Part shown: positions 1 through 8,541 of the stretch, one piece after another | How the letters are laid out: each line of letters begins with the position of its first letter | How positions within the stretch are numbered: position 1 is the first letter of the stretch | DNA from: Oceanobacillus alkalisoli | GTDB lineage: Bacteria; Bacillota; Bacilli; Bacillales; Amphibacillaceae | Reading direction: 5' to 3' | DNA: 64,000 nt | NCBI RefSeq assembly: GCF_021556485.1 | Contig: NZ_JAKGBW010000002.1 | Span: 248,001 to 312,000, forward strand | Translations under genes and position numbers: made by a program | Notes under the pieces: generated by a model | Database searches by the model: none | Seen by the model: the letters and a program-made list of their open reading frames with translations, nothing else | What the model was told of the DNA's origin: nothing

Positions 1-201
1 GACAAAAACCTGCAAGAAAGGATAAAACAAATGATAAAAGAATATGAATTCTGGCTTGGTGGAGAATATGAAGATTTAGGCACATTTTCAAGTAAAAAGG
101 ATGCTGAAAGAGGTATCAGCCCGGATGAAACACTATCTGACTTACTGGATGAATTTAAAGAGAAAAAAGTTAAATTGAAAATAGAAGTATTAGAAGATTA
201 A
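1..201 (+). CDS. 3' end of a prophage protein of unknown function
   Basis: An open frame runs from the window edge to a TAA at 199-201, giving 66 residues of a protein whose start lies outside the window. The visible part is charged (rich in Lys, Glu and Asp) and looks soluble and helical. It has no motif I recognise. It lies just upstream of the tail protein gene and is followed by a terminator hairpin, so it is the last gene of its transcript. Function unknown. Confidence 0.6.
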   Translation, partial: DKNLQERIKQMIKEYEFWLGGEYEDLGTFSSKKDAERGISPDETLSDLLDEFKEKKVKLKIEVLED

Positions 202-206
202 TCGAG

Positions 207-227
207 CACCTGAAATTAGGTGTTTTT
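207..227 (+). terminator. Rho-independent terminator after the partial gene
   Basis: The stem CACCT/AGGTG (207-211 and 218-222) is followed by five T residues. It separates the partial gene from the tail gene. Confidence 0.5.
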
Positions 228-251
228 ATTTTGCTAGAAAGGAGGAAACCC

Positions 252-623
252 ATGTCAAAAATTATCATCACAGACGGACAAACAGACGAAATACTAGAAC
301 GTATCGGAAAAAAAGACGTAATAGAAAATGATCATGAACAGGATAAACCAACTTACCTAGAAACATTTAGCTTCACGGCATTTGGTAATAAGCGATATGC
401 CCAATACCTAACTGATAAAAACAGACTTATTATTCCTGATGAGGACGGTAACTGGCAAGAATTTGTCATTAGATTTACAGATAAATATCGAGAAGATGAA
501 ACGGTATTTATTGAAGTTATCGCTTATGCTTCTTACCAGGAGCTCGTTGGTTCTAAAATCATCCGTGCAGGACGGACAGAAAGCATGGCTGCGGAAGCAC
601 ATGCAAGGAGTATTTTATCATGA
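252..623 (+). CDS. N-terminal fragment of phage tail protein, cut by in-frame TGA
   Basis: This is the first 123 codons of a phage minor structural (tail-associated, prophage-endopeptidase type) protein. The family normally starts with the ITDGQTDEIL-type segment seen here, followed by a beta-rich segment with the phrase NRLIIPDEDG. The start is ATG 252, because AAAGGAGG lies at 238-245. The frame ends at TGA 621-623, but the same reading frame reopens immediately and continues the family's conserved sequence at TEVQVGEVAHTGLR. The stop therefore interrupts one ancestral gene spanning 252-5384. A GGA-to-TGA change is likely, since relatives have Gly before Thr-Glu here (from memory). It may be a real nonsense mutation in a decaying prophage, a read-through stop, or a sequencing error. 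Confidence 0.7.
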   Translation: MSKIIITDGQTDEILERIGKKDVIENDHEQDKPTYLETFSFTAFGNKRYAQYLTDKNRLIIPDEDGNWQEFVIRFTDKYREDETVFIEVIAYASYQELVGSKIIRAGRTESMAAEAHARSILS

Positions 624-629
624 ACAGAA

Positions 630-3600
630 GTGCAAGTCGGGGAAGTAGCTCACACTGGGTTACGTACTATTGTCAGAGAAAACCATACTGATCCGTTTTC
701 TGCATTGAAATCATTAGCGAATACATTTGACTTAGAATTAAAATTCCGTATAGAAATCGAAGGCAACCGCATTACTCGTTATGCTGACCTTGTTAAACGA
801 ATTGGCGAATGGAACGGTCGTTATGTAGAGTTTGGAAAAGACCTGCAAAGTATCCGCAGGAAAGAAGAAACTGATCCGATTACTGCATTGTTAGTCATCG
901 GACCCGAACGAGAAGACGGTGAGCGATTAGAAGTATTTGTCGAGGATGAAGATGCTCGGAAACGCTGGGGACGTAGAGGGCAGCATATTGTTGCCGTTTA
1001 CGAACCACAAACGGATAATGAGGACATCACAGAAGAGCGGTTACGTACATTGGGTCGAACTGAACTAGATAAACGGATCAATGCTGTAATAAGTTTTGAA
1101 GCGAGTATCGTAGATCTAGAGCATGTTCCAGGCATGGAAAATAAAAAGATTCGATTCGGTGATACCATCCGCATTAAAGATACGTCATTTAATCCACCAT
1201 TGTTTGTTGACGCTCGTATTTATAAGCAAAACAGGGATATTTTTAATCCGGCATCTAAACGTGTGCAATTAGGAGACTTCACCGAATACACCGTAGAACA
1301 GATTAGAGAAAACTGGGAATCCATCCGTGAAGAACTCGAAAAGAAAATTCGCGATGCAGAAGAACGTGCAAAATGGCGAGCAAGTCACGGCTCTAAAATT
1401 ATTGCAGTTATGTCTATACGATCTCAAAAAGTGGGAGTAGATAGTCAATACACTGAAATCATCGACAATCCCGATTTAGACAGTACGTTACGCGGTCAAT
1501 TAACCGTCGCAAAGGTTAGTTACGATGTATCCTATGATTCCCTTATGACCACCGTTGAAGCAAAGGATAAGCTAGATAATCCGACGGAATCTGATGTGGA
1601 GGAAGTTTACGGTCTATTAGGCTTGTATGAATCGGAGTTAGCGAATATATCCGAATTGCTTGAGAGGGCAATGGAATCAATCTCGAAGAATTATACGGAT
1701 GACCACATACAGGAAGTTAATCGAGAGTTGGATGAAGCTGGTCGGCGTATTGATGATGCTCGAGACGACATCGATCGTGCTCGTGGTGATTTAGATATTG
1801 CTCGGGATGAACTTGACCAGACGAAGATAGACCTGAATGATTCTCGGGAACGGCTGGAAGATGCGGAGGATAATCTGCGTAATGCACGTGAAGATTTAAA
1901 TCAGTTAGAAGGTGACCTTCGGGATGCGGAAAGTGGCTTGCGGGATAAGGTTGATTTTGTTGATTATAATGCGCGCATCGATGAACTTGTCGGAGATATA
2001 TCCAACAAAGTTGATGAATTGGATTATAGCCGGAAGATTGATGAAATTACGAGTGATATTGCAGATAAGGTTGATGGTGAGTGGGTGGATGGTAGGCTGC
2101 GGGTTGCGATTGAAGATATCGAGGTTGGTGGGCGAAATTTAATAGGGCACTTCAACATTATTGAGGGTGGTTGGATTGATAGCAATGGTGAGGTCAATAT
2201 TTCTTCCTACGGTAGGGTTGCTACTGATTTTATCGAAGTCTCAAGTGAAACTAATTTTTTAACGTTTAATTATGACAAAGAGGATTATCCAATATCATCC
2301 GTCAAATATGCGCTAGCTTTATATGATGAAAATCATGATTTTATAGTACGACTAGAATCTGATAATACTAGCAGTCCTAGAACCTTTGAATTATCAAATG
2401 ATACACGCTACGTAAGGTTATCTTACCCAAGTTCTATAAGAAAGTATGATGATTTTGCCAAATTAGAAAAAGGTAACAAAGCAACCGACTGGAGTCCGGC
2501 ACCCGAAGATATCTGGTCAAATATCGATAACAAAGCTGACGCAGTTGATGTTTATATTAAAGCTGACGTTGACGATATGTTTGACAACACTGTTTCTCTT
2601 ACAGCCTATGAAACCGACCAAGAAGGATATATCGAGCGGTTCCGTGACTACGAAAGCAACGTTTATCAAACATGGGAAGCTATCGGTGGAATGTTGAATA
2701 GAACAGACTATGTTGAAGATCAAGGAACTTTAGAAGAACGCTTGACGGAGTGGGAGCGTACTGCTGATGGGTTCCAACAAAACGTGAGTCAGTTACGAAC
2801 AGAGTTTGACAACATAGAAATAGGCGGGAGAAACTTAGCCCTTAATAGCAGGCTAGATTATATACCTTCCGGTGGAAGTTATGGGAACGTAACAGTAAGA
2901 GAACTTGTAAATGATGATGTGCATGGAAAAGTATTACACATACAATCACAATATCTTGTTGCAATGATTGATGTGGTTAGAGAATTTGAGGTAGGGGATG
3001 AAGTTACTTTTTCTGTTTACGGAAAAGCATTAGAAAGTTCTGCTGTAAATGTAAAACTAAGCGGACCGCATACAAGTAGTATTCCATTAGAAATTGGTAC
3101 AGAATGGCGTCAATACTCAATCACAACAACGATAGAGGGAACCGAAGATGGAAACCTTTATTTAAATTTATATCCATACCGTACCGAATTTTGGTTAAAG
3201 TGGATAAAGGTTGAGAAGGGAAATCAAGCAACAGATTGGTCTTCAGCTCCGGAAGATGGTTCTAATCGAATTGAATCGTTGTCCTCACAATTAAACCAGT
3301 TTGCAGATCGCATTGAAGCAATGGTCGAACGTGAAGAATTAATCAATTATGTTGATAAGACTACCTACACCAGAGAGTATGGAGAACTAATTACTGAATT
3401 TGGTAAGATTTCCGGTACAGTGGAAAACGTTGAATCAATTCTTGATACTGCAACCGGTAATATAAGCAGTATTTCGGAACAAGTCGGTCAATTAGAAATC
3501 GAGTCGGATAATATCACTACAAGTGTCAGTGATCTCCGAGGCGACTTTGATAACCTGGAAGTCGGTGGAAGAAACTTATTTTTAAATTCATTAGACACAC

Positions 3601-5384
3601 AAGTTAGATTGTATGGCGATGGAACAATTTTAAATCGTGTAAATGATGTGACTGTGTCAGAGTGGAATACCGATTCAGCCAAACGCGCATACGGAACCGC
3701 CGGAAGTAGTTCAAATATGTTCGCTACTTTAAATTCAGGTAGAGGAACAAGAACATCAGATGGGCAAGCATATGTGCATTCAATCTATATTAAAAACAAT
3801 TCAGGTGGTAATAGACTATTTGTATCTAATAACAGAGGGGTAAACGAAACAGTTTATCCAGGTGAAATTAAAAGAGTTGTAATTCACGGAATTGGAAATG
3901 GCACAGCAGAGATGCAATTTGTGTTTTCTACACCTGGAACTTATATGAGTTTCGACTTCACTTATTGGCAACCACAGATTGAAGAGGGAAACAAAGTAAC
4001 AAATTGGACACCAGCACCCGAAGATTCCATCACCTACACCGAAACTCGAATCACGCAACTAGCCGATGAAATCAGCCTTAACTATATCAAAGACGATGAA
4101 CTAATCGCAGGCATCCGTATTGGTGATGCTGACCCGATTAGCGGTGCACATGTCCAAATTACAGGAGATACAGACATTTATGGCAGAATTTCAGCCCCCG
4201 ATGCAACCTTTTTAAAGATTTCCACCGAAGAAATGTACGCTTTGGAAGCCGAAATCGAAAACAGTAAAATCATCGGAACCCTCGATGCCAACGAAGCGAC
4301 CTTTCAGAAAGGGAAATTTGATGAAGCACACCTTGTTAAAGCTTTAATTGATGAGGCGGAAATCATTGATGCGGATATTACAGATGCGACAATTACGGGA
4401 ACGCTGAATGGGGTTGACGGTAGATTCACCGGTCAGTTAGACGGAGTTAATGGAACATTCACCGGACGATTGAGTGCTGCAACTGGCTCATTTGCAGGGG
4501 AACTTAGTGCTGCTACTGGCACGTTTGCAGGTTCGTTGACTGCTGCATCCGGGACGTTTAAAGGCGATTTGCAGGCGGCTGGCGGAACTTTCCGAGGGAA
4601 TATGGAAGCCGGTAGCATTACGTCGAATACTACGATTGATGTGACGACGGATGTTAGCGTAGGGAATAAAATTACGCTCGGGGAGTCGGGAGCCGGCGAA
4701 AATAACATTGATTTTTACCGAGGAAGTCAATATATCGGGCGCCTATCAGCGTGGTATATCCCGTCAAATGGTAATCGTTATATGGAGATGTCAATGGGTC
4801 ATGGATATGCATCAATTCAGTTAGGTTCGTTTATGAGACTATCCGGTGACGTTGTTCATACCGGGGATTTTAGAACTAACGGGAACATCGAAGCTTCCGG
4901 TGAACTATCTGCCGATAAATTAACAACCGTATCCACTCTTGGGTATACAGTTAATAGCCATGCCTTCATCCGTCCTAGACCGGGTTACGAATTACGGGTT
5001 GCTGACGTAAACGGAAATTACAGCGTATTAAGAGCTGATATTGTGGATACTTCTAGCGAGAAATACAAGATGGACATTCTCCCGTTTGAAGAAAGCGGAC
5101 TCGGGCTGTTAAGAGAAAGTGTATTTTACGACTACCGAAAAAAGTCTTCTGGTAAACGTGAAATAGGAATGGTTATTGAAAGAGAAACACCGGAGATATT
5201 CTTGCACGATGATGAAGCGATAAACGGATATACACACCGATCGATTAACTCGATAGCGATTCAAGAACTCGACACAAAAGTCATCCAACTCGACACCAAA
5301 TTTGAAGATGAAATCAGTCAACTCAAGACGGAGAACCAACTACTCAAAAATGAAATTGAAATCTTAAAGGAGAAGATAGCATGA
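630..5384 (+). CDS. Large modular phage tail/spike protein with S74 chaperone domain
   Basis: This is the host-recognition end of the phage tail. The N-terminal part continues the tail-endopeptidase-like domain interrupted at 621-623. Next come a coiled coil of repeated R-x-D-x-A-R/D heptads (about bases 1700-1960) and three copies of a module that opens with VGGRNL or IGGRNL and closes with KxTxWxPAPED-like text (about 2124-2510, 2817-3257 and 3558-4024). A run of GTF-x-G beta-helix repeats follows (about 4390-4620). The C-terminus, from about 5050, resembles the self-cleaving intramolecular chaperone of endosialidase (Peptidase S74), with a SSEKYK-type start and a terminal coiled coil. GTG 630 has no ribosome site, so independent translation is doubtful and the true start is probably ATG 252. 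The end overlaps the next gene by 4 nt (ATGA). Confidence 0.85.
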   Translation: MQVGEVAHTGLRTIVRENHTDPFSALKSLANTFDLELKFRIEIEGNRITRYADLVKRIGEWNGRYVEFGKDLQSIRRKEETDPITALLVIGPEREDGERLEVFVEDEDARKRWGRRGQHIVAVYEPQTDNEDITEERLRTLGRTELDKRINAVISFEASIVDLEHVPGMENKKIRFGDTIRIKDTSFNPPLFVDARIYKQNRDIFNPASKRVQLGDFTEYTVEQIRENWESIREELEKKIRDAEERAKWRASHGSKIIAVMSIRSQKVGVDSQYTEIIDNPDLDSTLRGQLTVAKVSYDVSYDSLMTTVEAKDKLDNPTESDVEEVYGLLGLYESELANISELLERAMESISKNYTDDHIQEVNRELDEAGRRIDDARDDIDRARGDLDIARDELDQTKIDLNDSRERLEDAEDNLRNAREDLNQLEGDLRDAESGLRDKVDFVDYNARIDELVGDISNKVDELDYSRKIDEITSDIADKVDGEWVDGRLRVAIEDIEVGGRNLIGHFNIIEGGWIDSNGEVNISSYGRVATDFIEVSSETNFLTFNYDKEDYPISSVKYALALYDENHDFIVRLESDNTSSPRTFELSNDTRYVRLSYPSSIRKYDDFAKLEKGNKATDWSPAPEDIWSNIDNKADAVDVYIKADVDDMFDNTVSLTAYETDQEGYIERFRDYESNVYQTWEAIGGMLNRTDYVEDQGTLEERLTEWERTADGFQQNVSQLRTEFDNIEIGGRNLALNSRLDYIPSGGSYGNVTVRELVNDDVHGKVLHIQSQYLVAMIDVVREFEVGDEVTFSVYGKALESSAVNVKLSGPHTSSIPLEIGTEWRQYSITTTIEGTEDGNLYLNLYPYRTEFWLKWIKVEKGNQATDWSSAPEDGSNRIESLSSQLNQFADRIEAMVEREELINYVDKTTYTREYGELITEFGKISGTVENVESILDTATGNISSISEQVGQLEIESDNITTSVSDLRGDFDNLEVGGRNLFLNSLDTQVRLYGDGTILNRVNDVTVSEWNTDSAKRAYGTAGSSSNMFATLNSGRGTRTSDGQAYVHSIYIKNNSGGNRLFVSNNRGVNETVYPGEIKRVVIHGIGNGTAEMQFVFSTPGTYMSFDFTYWQPQIEEGNKVTNWTPAPEDSITYTETRITQLADEISLNYIKDDELIAGIRIGDADPISGAHVQITGDTDIYGRISAPDATFLKISTEEMYALEAEIENSKIIGTLDANEATFQKGKFDEAHLVKALIDEAEIIDADITDATITGTLNGVDGRFTGQLDGVNGTFTGRLSAATGSFAGELSAATGTFAGSLTAASGTFKGDLQAAGGTFRGNMEAGSITSNTTIDVTTDVSVGNKITLGESGAGENNIDFYRGSQYIGRLSAWYIPSNGNRYMEMSMGHGYASIQLGSFMRLSGDVVHTGDFRTNGNIEASGELSADKLTTVSTLGYTVNSHAFIRPRPGYELRVADVNGNYSVLRADIVDTSSEKYKMDILPFEESGLGLLRESVFYDYRKKSSGKREIGMVIERETPEIFLHDDEAINGYTHRSINSIAIQELDTKVIQLDTKFEDEISQLKTENQLLKNEIEILKEKIA

Positions 5385-5809
5385 AAGTAGAACTCGAAAA
5401 CGGCAAATTAGTAGCAGCGGCGAATTTTTTATACAAACTGAAATTGGTGAGAAAGCAATCCCGGATGAGAAGGCATTTAATTACGATTCTCGACGAAAGG
5501 AGCAAAGTCTACCAAGAAGATAAAAAAGAACTGCAAGAGCACCATTCCAATAAGGACGAAGACGGCAAAGCAATCATTCATGGCGACCAGTACGACATCG
5601 CTGACATGGTTGCTTTTTCTAATGACCTGAAAGAATTGAATCAAGAAAAATTAGTAATTGAGGGTGGTGGTAATCGTGAAATGATTCGAACCATGAAAGA
5701 GATTCTTAAGAAATTTGAAGACGAAGAATATGAAGGCGCAGAATCAGAAATATACGATTATCTATGTGATCAGTTCCAGATTGACGAAAATACAGAGGAG
5801 GAAGAATAA
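5381..5809 (+). CDS. DUF1617 family phage protein
   Basis: This 142-residue acidic, helical protein resembles the DUF1617 family that follows tail genes in many Firmicute phages. Recognisable features are the VELENGKLVAAANFLY start, a central KDEDG...DIADMVAFSNDLKEL segment and a LVIEGG motif. Its role is not known. It starts within the last codons of the tail gene (ATGA overlap), and its stop overlaps the next start, so the three genes are translationally coupled. Confidence 0.8.
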   Translation: MKVELENGKLVAAANFLYKLKLVRKQSRMRRHLITILDERSKVYQEDKKELQEHHSNKDEDGKAIIHGDQYDIADMVAFSNDLKELNQEKLVIEGGGNREMIRTMKEILKKFEDEEYEGAESEIYDYLCDQFQIDENTEEEE

Positions 5810-6054
5810 TGATGGCGAATTACGAATTTACGGAGACCAGTTCAAGGAACACAACAAGAGACGGCGAAACAGTACGCGTGGTTAACTACCGGGGAAAGGA
5901 TGACTCAAGCATCCCGGATACAGTTTTAAATGTGGATGGGAGCTTTACCATGCCTGTGATGGATTATTTTATGGCAGGTGCTGAGAATCGTCTGTCCGAG
6001 GAAATTCGGGCGCATGTGATTGAGCGCTTGAAGGCAGACCCGAAAGAGGAGTGA
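5809..6054 (+). CDS. Small prophage protein of unknown function
   Basis: This 81-residue soluble protein has no recognised domain. The start is one of two adjacent ATGs (5809 or 5812) behind GGAGG at about 5797, overlapping the DUF1617 stop. Its position between the tail and lysis genes suggests a late structural or assembly accessory protein, which is inference from position only. Confidence 0.65.
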   Translation: MMANYEFTETSSRNTTRDGETVRVVNYRGKDDSSIPDTVLNVDGSFTMPVMDYFMAGAENRLSEEIRAHVIERLKADPKEE

Positions 6055-6154
6055 TGTTTTAATCGAATTTAAAGGAAGTGTGAGGAAACAGTCGAAGTGA
6101 AAATGAGGACTTTTGACCTCCTGTATTGTATGATGATGGCAGGAGGGGATTTAT

Positions 6155-6466
6155 ATGCATAAAAAATCGATGTCATTAGAATTAGCCGCAAGAAGCGCAT
6201 TAAACTTAAGTGGTAGAGGTGGGTTATACGGTACTATCGATGCTGATTACATTGATAAAGTGGGTAATGCATTCACTGTTTTAGTAGCTTCATTATCTCC
6301 ATATTATAAAGATGGTTCAGCCGAAACAGTACAGAAAATAAGCTCTTTTTTAGAAAAATACTATCATTTAGGTGACAAGGAATTAGAAAAAGAGGAGTAT
6401 TTTGTTGGTGTTGAAGAATCTGCAAAAGAACTAAGAAGTTTATTAAAAGAAATACGAAATTACTAG
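6155..6466 (+). CDS. Small prophage protein of unknown function
   Basis: This 103-residue protein starts at an ATG preceded by GGCAGGAGGGG. It is mostly helical with a lysine/glutamate-rich C-terminal half. There is no signal peptide, membrane segment or motif that I recognise. It sits between the tail and lysis genes. Confidence 0.6.
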   Translation: MHKKSMSLELAARSALNLSGRGGLYGTIDADYIDKVGNAFTVLVASLSPYYKDGSAETVQKISSFLEKYYHLGDKELEKEEYFVGVEESAKELRSLLKEIRNY

Positions 6467-6472
6467 GTAAAA

Positions 6473-6521
6473 AGGAGGATAATCCCTCCTGATGTCGAAT
6501 ATTAAGATAAAAGGAGGGATT
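6473..6521 (+). promoter_or_regulatory. Alternative hairpins that can mask a Shine-Dalgarno site
   Basis: AATCCCTCCT (6481-6490) is fully complementary to AGGAGGGATT (6512-6521), which is the ribosome site of the 37-residue gene at 6526. The same segment can instead pair with an upstream AGGAGG (6473-6478). The two foldings exclude each other, so the segment could act as a translational switch or set low basal translation. No terminator T-run follows. Confidence 0.4.
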
Positions 6522-6525
6522 TATC

Positions 6526-6639
6526 ATGAAGTGCTTAAAATGTGGGACTCATTTTAGTCCCGAAGAAATTGAAATGATAAAAGAAGATGGAGACGAAAAA
6601 CAGCTTTGCGATTTATGCGCCGTTATTACAGAAAAATGA
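6526..6639 (+). CDS. 37-residue zinc-ribbon-like prophage protein
   Basis: This very small gene is supported by a strong AAGGAGGGA site 6-7 nt before ATG 6526 and a terminator directly downstream. The product has two CxxC pairs (MKCLKCG near the start and QLCDLCA near the end) spaced as in a small zinc ribbon. Many phages encode such mini-proteins; the partner is unknown. Its ribosome site can be sequestered by the upstream segment 6481-6490. Confidence 0.6.
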   Translation: MKCLKCGTHFSPEEIEMIKEDGDEKQLCDLCAVITEK

Positions 6640-6656
6640 ATATGCAATAGTAGATG

Positions 6657-6682
6657 AGCACCCCAGCTGGGGTGCTTTTTTC
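6657..6682 (+). terminator. Strong Rho-independent terminator
   Basis: AGCACCCC (6657-6664) pairs with GGGGTGCT (6669-6676) around an AGCT loop and is followed by a T-run. It ends the tail-side transcript before the lysis cassette. Confidence 0.85.
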
Positions 6683-6722
6683 ATGGGAAAATACGAGAAG
6701 TCTTATTTTTAGGGGGTTGAAA

Positions 6723-7028
6723 ATGGATGAAAAGGACGTGACCAACATGGACGTTTGGCGCGAAAGCATACAGCAGGATATAAATAGTTTAAAGAGTGAT
6801 CAGAAACAATTGGCGAATGATCAAGCAAGTATGAAAAACGACATTTCGTCTTTACAAATAAACGACAAGCTACAAGATCAAGAAATCCGAACCATTAAAG
6901 ATACGATTAAAGAAATTAAAGACGATACTGGCTGGATACGTAGAAAAATAACAGGAGCCATTATCACTGCCACAATTACAGCTGTCGTTGCCGGAGTTAT
7001 TGGTATTGCAATAGCAAATATATTTTAA
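6723..7028 (+). CDS. xhlA: XhlA-type hemolysin/holin-associated membrane protein
   Basis: The product is 101 residues. A hydrophilic coiled-coil N-terminal part (about residues 5-70, Q/D/K-rich) is followed by one C-terminal membrane segment (about 77-100, rich in Ile, Ala, Thr and Val). This is the architecture of XhlA, which acts with the holin in host lysis by PBSX-like phages. The start is ATG 6723 behind AGGGGG; a longer frame upstream runs through the preceding terminator and is not used. It is the first gene of the XhlA-holin-amidase cassette. Confidence 0.85.
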   Translation: MDEKDVTNMDVWRESIQQDINSLKSDQKQLANDQASMKNDISSLQINDKLQDQEIRTIKDTIKEIKDDTGWIRRKITGAIITATITAVVAGVIGIAIANIF

Positions 7029-7041
7029 GAGGATGATTTAA

Positions 7042-7269
7042 ATGCAAGCAGCAATCACAAGATTAGCAGTATTAGTGATTTTATTGGTTAACCAGACGCT
7101 AATTACATTCGGGTGGAACCCATTGCCATTTTCGGAAGAACAGGTTTATGAAGGTGTGTCCGCAGTCGCCACTGTAGCAGTCGCTGTGTGGGCTTGGTGG
7201 AAAAATAATAACGTCACTAAAAAAGCACAGCATAATGAGAAGTTTTTAAAAGATAGAGGAATGAAGTAA
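7042..7269 (+). CDS. SPP1-family phage holin (XhlB-like)
   Basis: The product is 75 residues with two membrane segments (about 5-25 and 35-55) separated by a short loop with NPLPF, and a charged C-terminal tail. This matches the SPP1/XhlB holin family, which opens the cytoplasmic membrane to time release of the endolysin. AAGAGGATG lies before ATG 7042. It is directly downstream of xhlA and upstream of the amidase, with a terminator hairpin in between. Confidence 0.88.
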   Translation: MQAAITRLAVLVILLVNQTLITFGWNPLPFSEEQVYEGVSAVATVAVAVWAWWKNNNVTKKAQHNEKFLKDRGMK

Positions 7270-7300
7270 GACATCTCAACTACGAGGTGTCTTTTCTTTT
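7268..7300 (+). terminator. Terminator between holin and amidase
   Basis: AAGACATCTC (7268-7277) pairs with GAGGTGTCTT (7284-7293) with one G.T pair, followed by a T-rich tract. It may be leaky, since the amidase lies 28 nt further on without an obvious own promoter. Confidence 0.65.
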
Positions 7301-7327
7301 GCATAAAATATTAAGGAGGAATTATTA

Positions 7328-8170
7328 ATGGCTAAAATCGGTTTAGATATAGGTCATGGAGTAAATACGTTCCCGCCTAATAAAGGTGTTTATCGTGGCG
7401 GTAAAGGCTACGCAGAGCATAGTTTTAACGCTCAACTAGGCAAGCGTATAAAAGAATTATTGGAAGCAAACGGGCACACGGTAATTATGGGGCAGCAGCC
7501 CAATAAAAAAGACGTTCCTTTAACCACTAGGACAAATCTCTACAACCGTGAAAAAGTCGATATCGTTGTATCACTGCACGCCAATGCGGGGGCTTCAAGC
7601 GTGGAGGGTCGTTGCGTGTTTTATTGGGGGACATCTTCCGAGGGTAGAAGGTTAGCCACTCACATACGTGACGAGATTAAAAAGGCAGGTTATTCCACTC
7701 ATGGGGACGGACTGCATGCGGGAGTGCTAGGAACGTGGACAAATTTACACATTACCAGAGAAACAAATATGCCGGCTGTTTTAATTGAGCATGGCTTTAT
7801 GACAAATAATAAGGACTTTGAATTGATCTTTGGAAGCAAACAAGCACAATATATCGAGGACATGGCGGTAGCTGATGTTAAAGGGATCCAAAAATACTTT
7901 GGGCAAAATTTTAAGAGTGATAAACCATCCAAGTCCAAGCCAACTGCATCCAAGCCTAAAGCAAATCCTAAAATACGTACAGGCGGACTTAATCCCGAAA
8001 ACCTCGCTAAGACAGCGCAATGGCTCAGAGATAATAAAGTAAATTATTGGAAAGCCTATGCTTCAAATGGGAATAACCCATATATCGTTACAGGCGGACT
8101 CAATGATGAGTATCAGAAGAAATTCGGCGGCTGGTTAGACAGTCAAGGCTTCTGGTGGAAGTTTGATTAA
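7328..8170 (+). CDS. Phage endolysin, N-acetylmuramoyl-L-alanine amidase
   Basis: The 280-residue product cleaves the bond between N-acetylmuramic acid and L-alanine in peptidoglycan. Residues 1-190 form an Amidase_3 zinc hydrolase: the DIGHG motif gives the first zinc His, EHSF a Glu, SLHAN the second zinc His, and IEHGFMTN the catalytic Glu. A Lys/Pro/Ser-rich linker (about 195-220) leads to a C-terminal domain with GGLNPENL...WYKAY-like and GFWWKFD text, resembling the cell-wall-binding Amidase02_C domain of Bacillus phage lysins. There is no signal peptide, as expected for a holin-dependent lysin. AAGGAGG precedes ATG 7328. Confidence 0.93.
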   Translation: MAKIGLDIGHGVNTFPPNKGVYRGGKGYAEHSFNAQLGKRIKELLEANGHTVIMGQQPNKKDVPLTTRTNLYNREKVDIVVSLHANAGASSVEGRCVFYWGTSSEGRRLATHIRDEIKKAGYSTHGDGLHAGVLGTWTNLHITRETNMPAVLIEHGFMTNNKDFELIFGSKQAQYIEDMAVADVKGIQKYFGQNFKSDKPSKSKPTASKPKANPKIRTGGLNPENLAKTAQWLRDNKVNYWKAYASNGNNPYIVTGGLNDEYQKKFGGWLDSQGFWWKFD

Positions 8171-8219
8171 TTTGGTATAATGTAGTTACGATGCTGTTAT
8201 ATATGTAGGAAACACACTA

Positions 8220-8254
8220 AGACCGGAGCCTGGAAAACTCCGGTCTATTTTTTT
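8220..8254 (+). terminator. Terminator after endolysin
   Basis: AGACCGGAG (8220-8228) pairs with CTCCGGTCT (8238-8246) and is followed by ATTTTTTT. It closes the late operon. Confidence 0.88.
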
Positions 8255-8284
8255 GCTTGAGAGAGGGGACAAGCCCCTCAATTT

Positions 8285-8434
8285 TTAATTCCTTTCTGGT
8301 AACGATTCGATCGCTTCTTCTACCGTTTCAAATAGTTCGCTTTCGTCTTCCGTGTGCTTGTTGATGGTCATGTACATTTGGTTAACCTCTACCACCACGT
8401 AATTTTCTGTTTCGTACTGTACTGTTCTTCCCAT
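8285..8434 (-). CDS. 49-residue prophage protein of unknown function
   Basis: On the reverse strand an ATG at 8434-8432 with GGAGAA upstream opens a 49-residue frame beginning MGRTVQYETENY and ending in LPERN. It follows a near-consensus promoter (8538-8510) with only a short leader, which supports its being expressed. No domain is recognised. The length and the acidic C-terminal helix resemble many phage accessory mini-proteins. Confidence 0.55.
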   Translation of the reverse strand: MGRTVQYETENYVVVEVNQMYMTINKHTEDESELFETVEEAIESLPERN

Positions 8435-8509
8435 TTTTTATTCTCCTTTAGCGTTGGTCGCTACCCGTTAGTTGGTGTGTTTCGTGCTGTTCCCTTACCT
8501 TCTAATTAT

Positions 8510-8538
8510 ATTATAACACCTAATTAGGTGTAAGTCAA
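8510..8538 (-). promoter_or_regulatory. Consensus promoter with palindromic operator filling the spacer
   Basis: Read on the reverse strand: TTGACT (8538-8533), a 17-nt spacer, then TATAAT (8515-8510). The spacer contains ACACCTAATTAGGTGT, a perfect 16-bp palindrome. A repressor dimer bound there would cover both promoter elements. An identical arrangement occurs at 9632-9660. It drives the 49-residue gene. Confidence 0.75.
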
Positions 8539-8541
8539 CAG

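Noticed and set aside
1700-1960. Repetitive codons that might look like a minisatellite or CRISPR-like array
   Set aside because: They encode a heptad coiled coil in the tail protein. No direct repeats with regular spacers occur, and no CRISPR array was seen anywhere in the window.
4433-4730. Two reverse-strand frames opposite the beta-helix repeats of the tail protein
   Set aside because: The repeated codons of the sense gene create low-complexity antisense frames. No independent signals.
8171-8219. TATAAT-like sequence just after the endolysin stop
   Set aside because: No matching -35, and the terminator follows within 50 nt; at most a very short RNA would be made.
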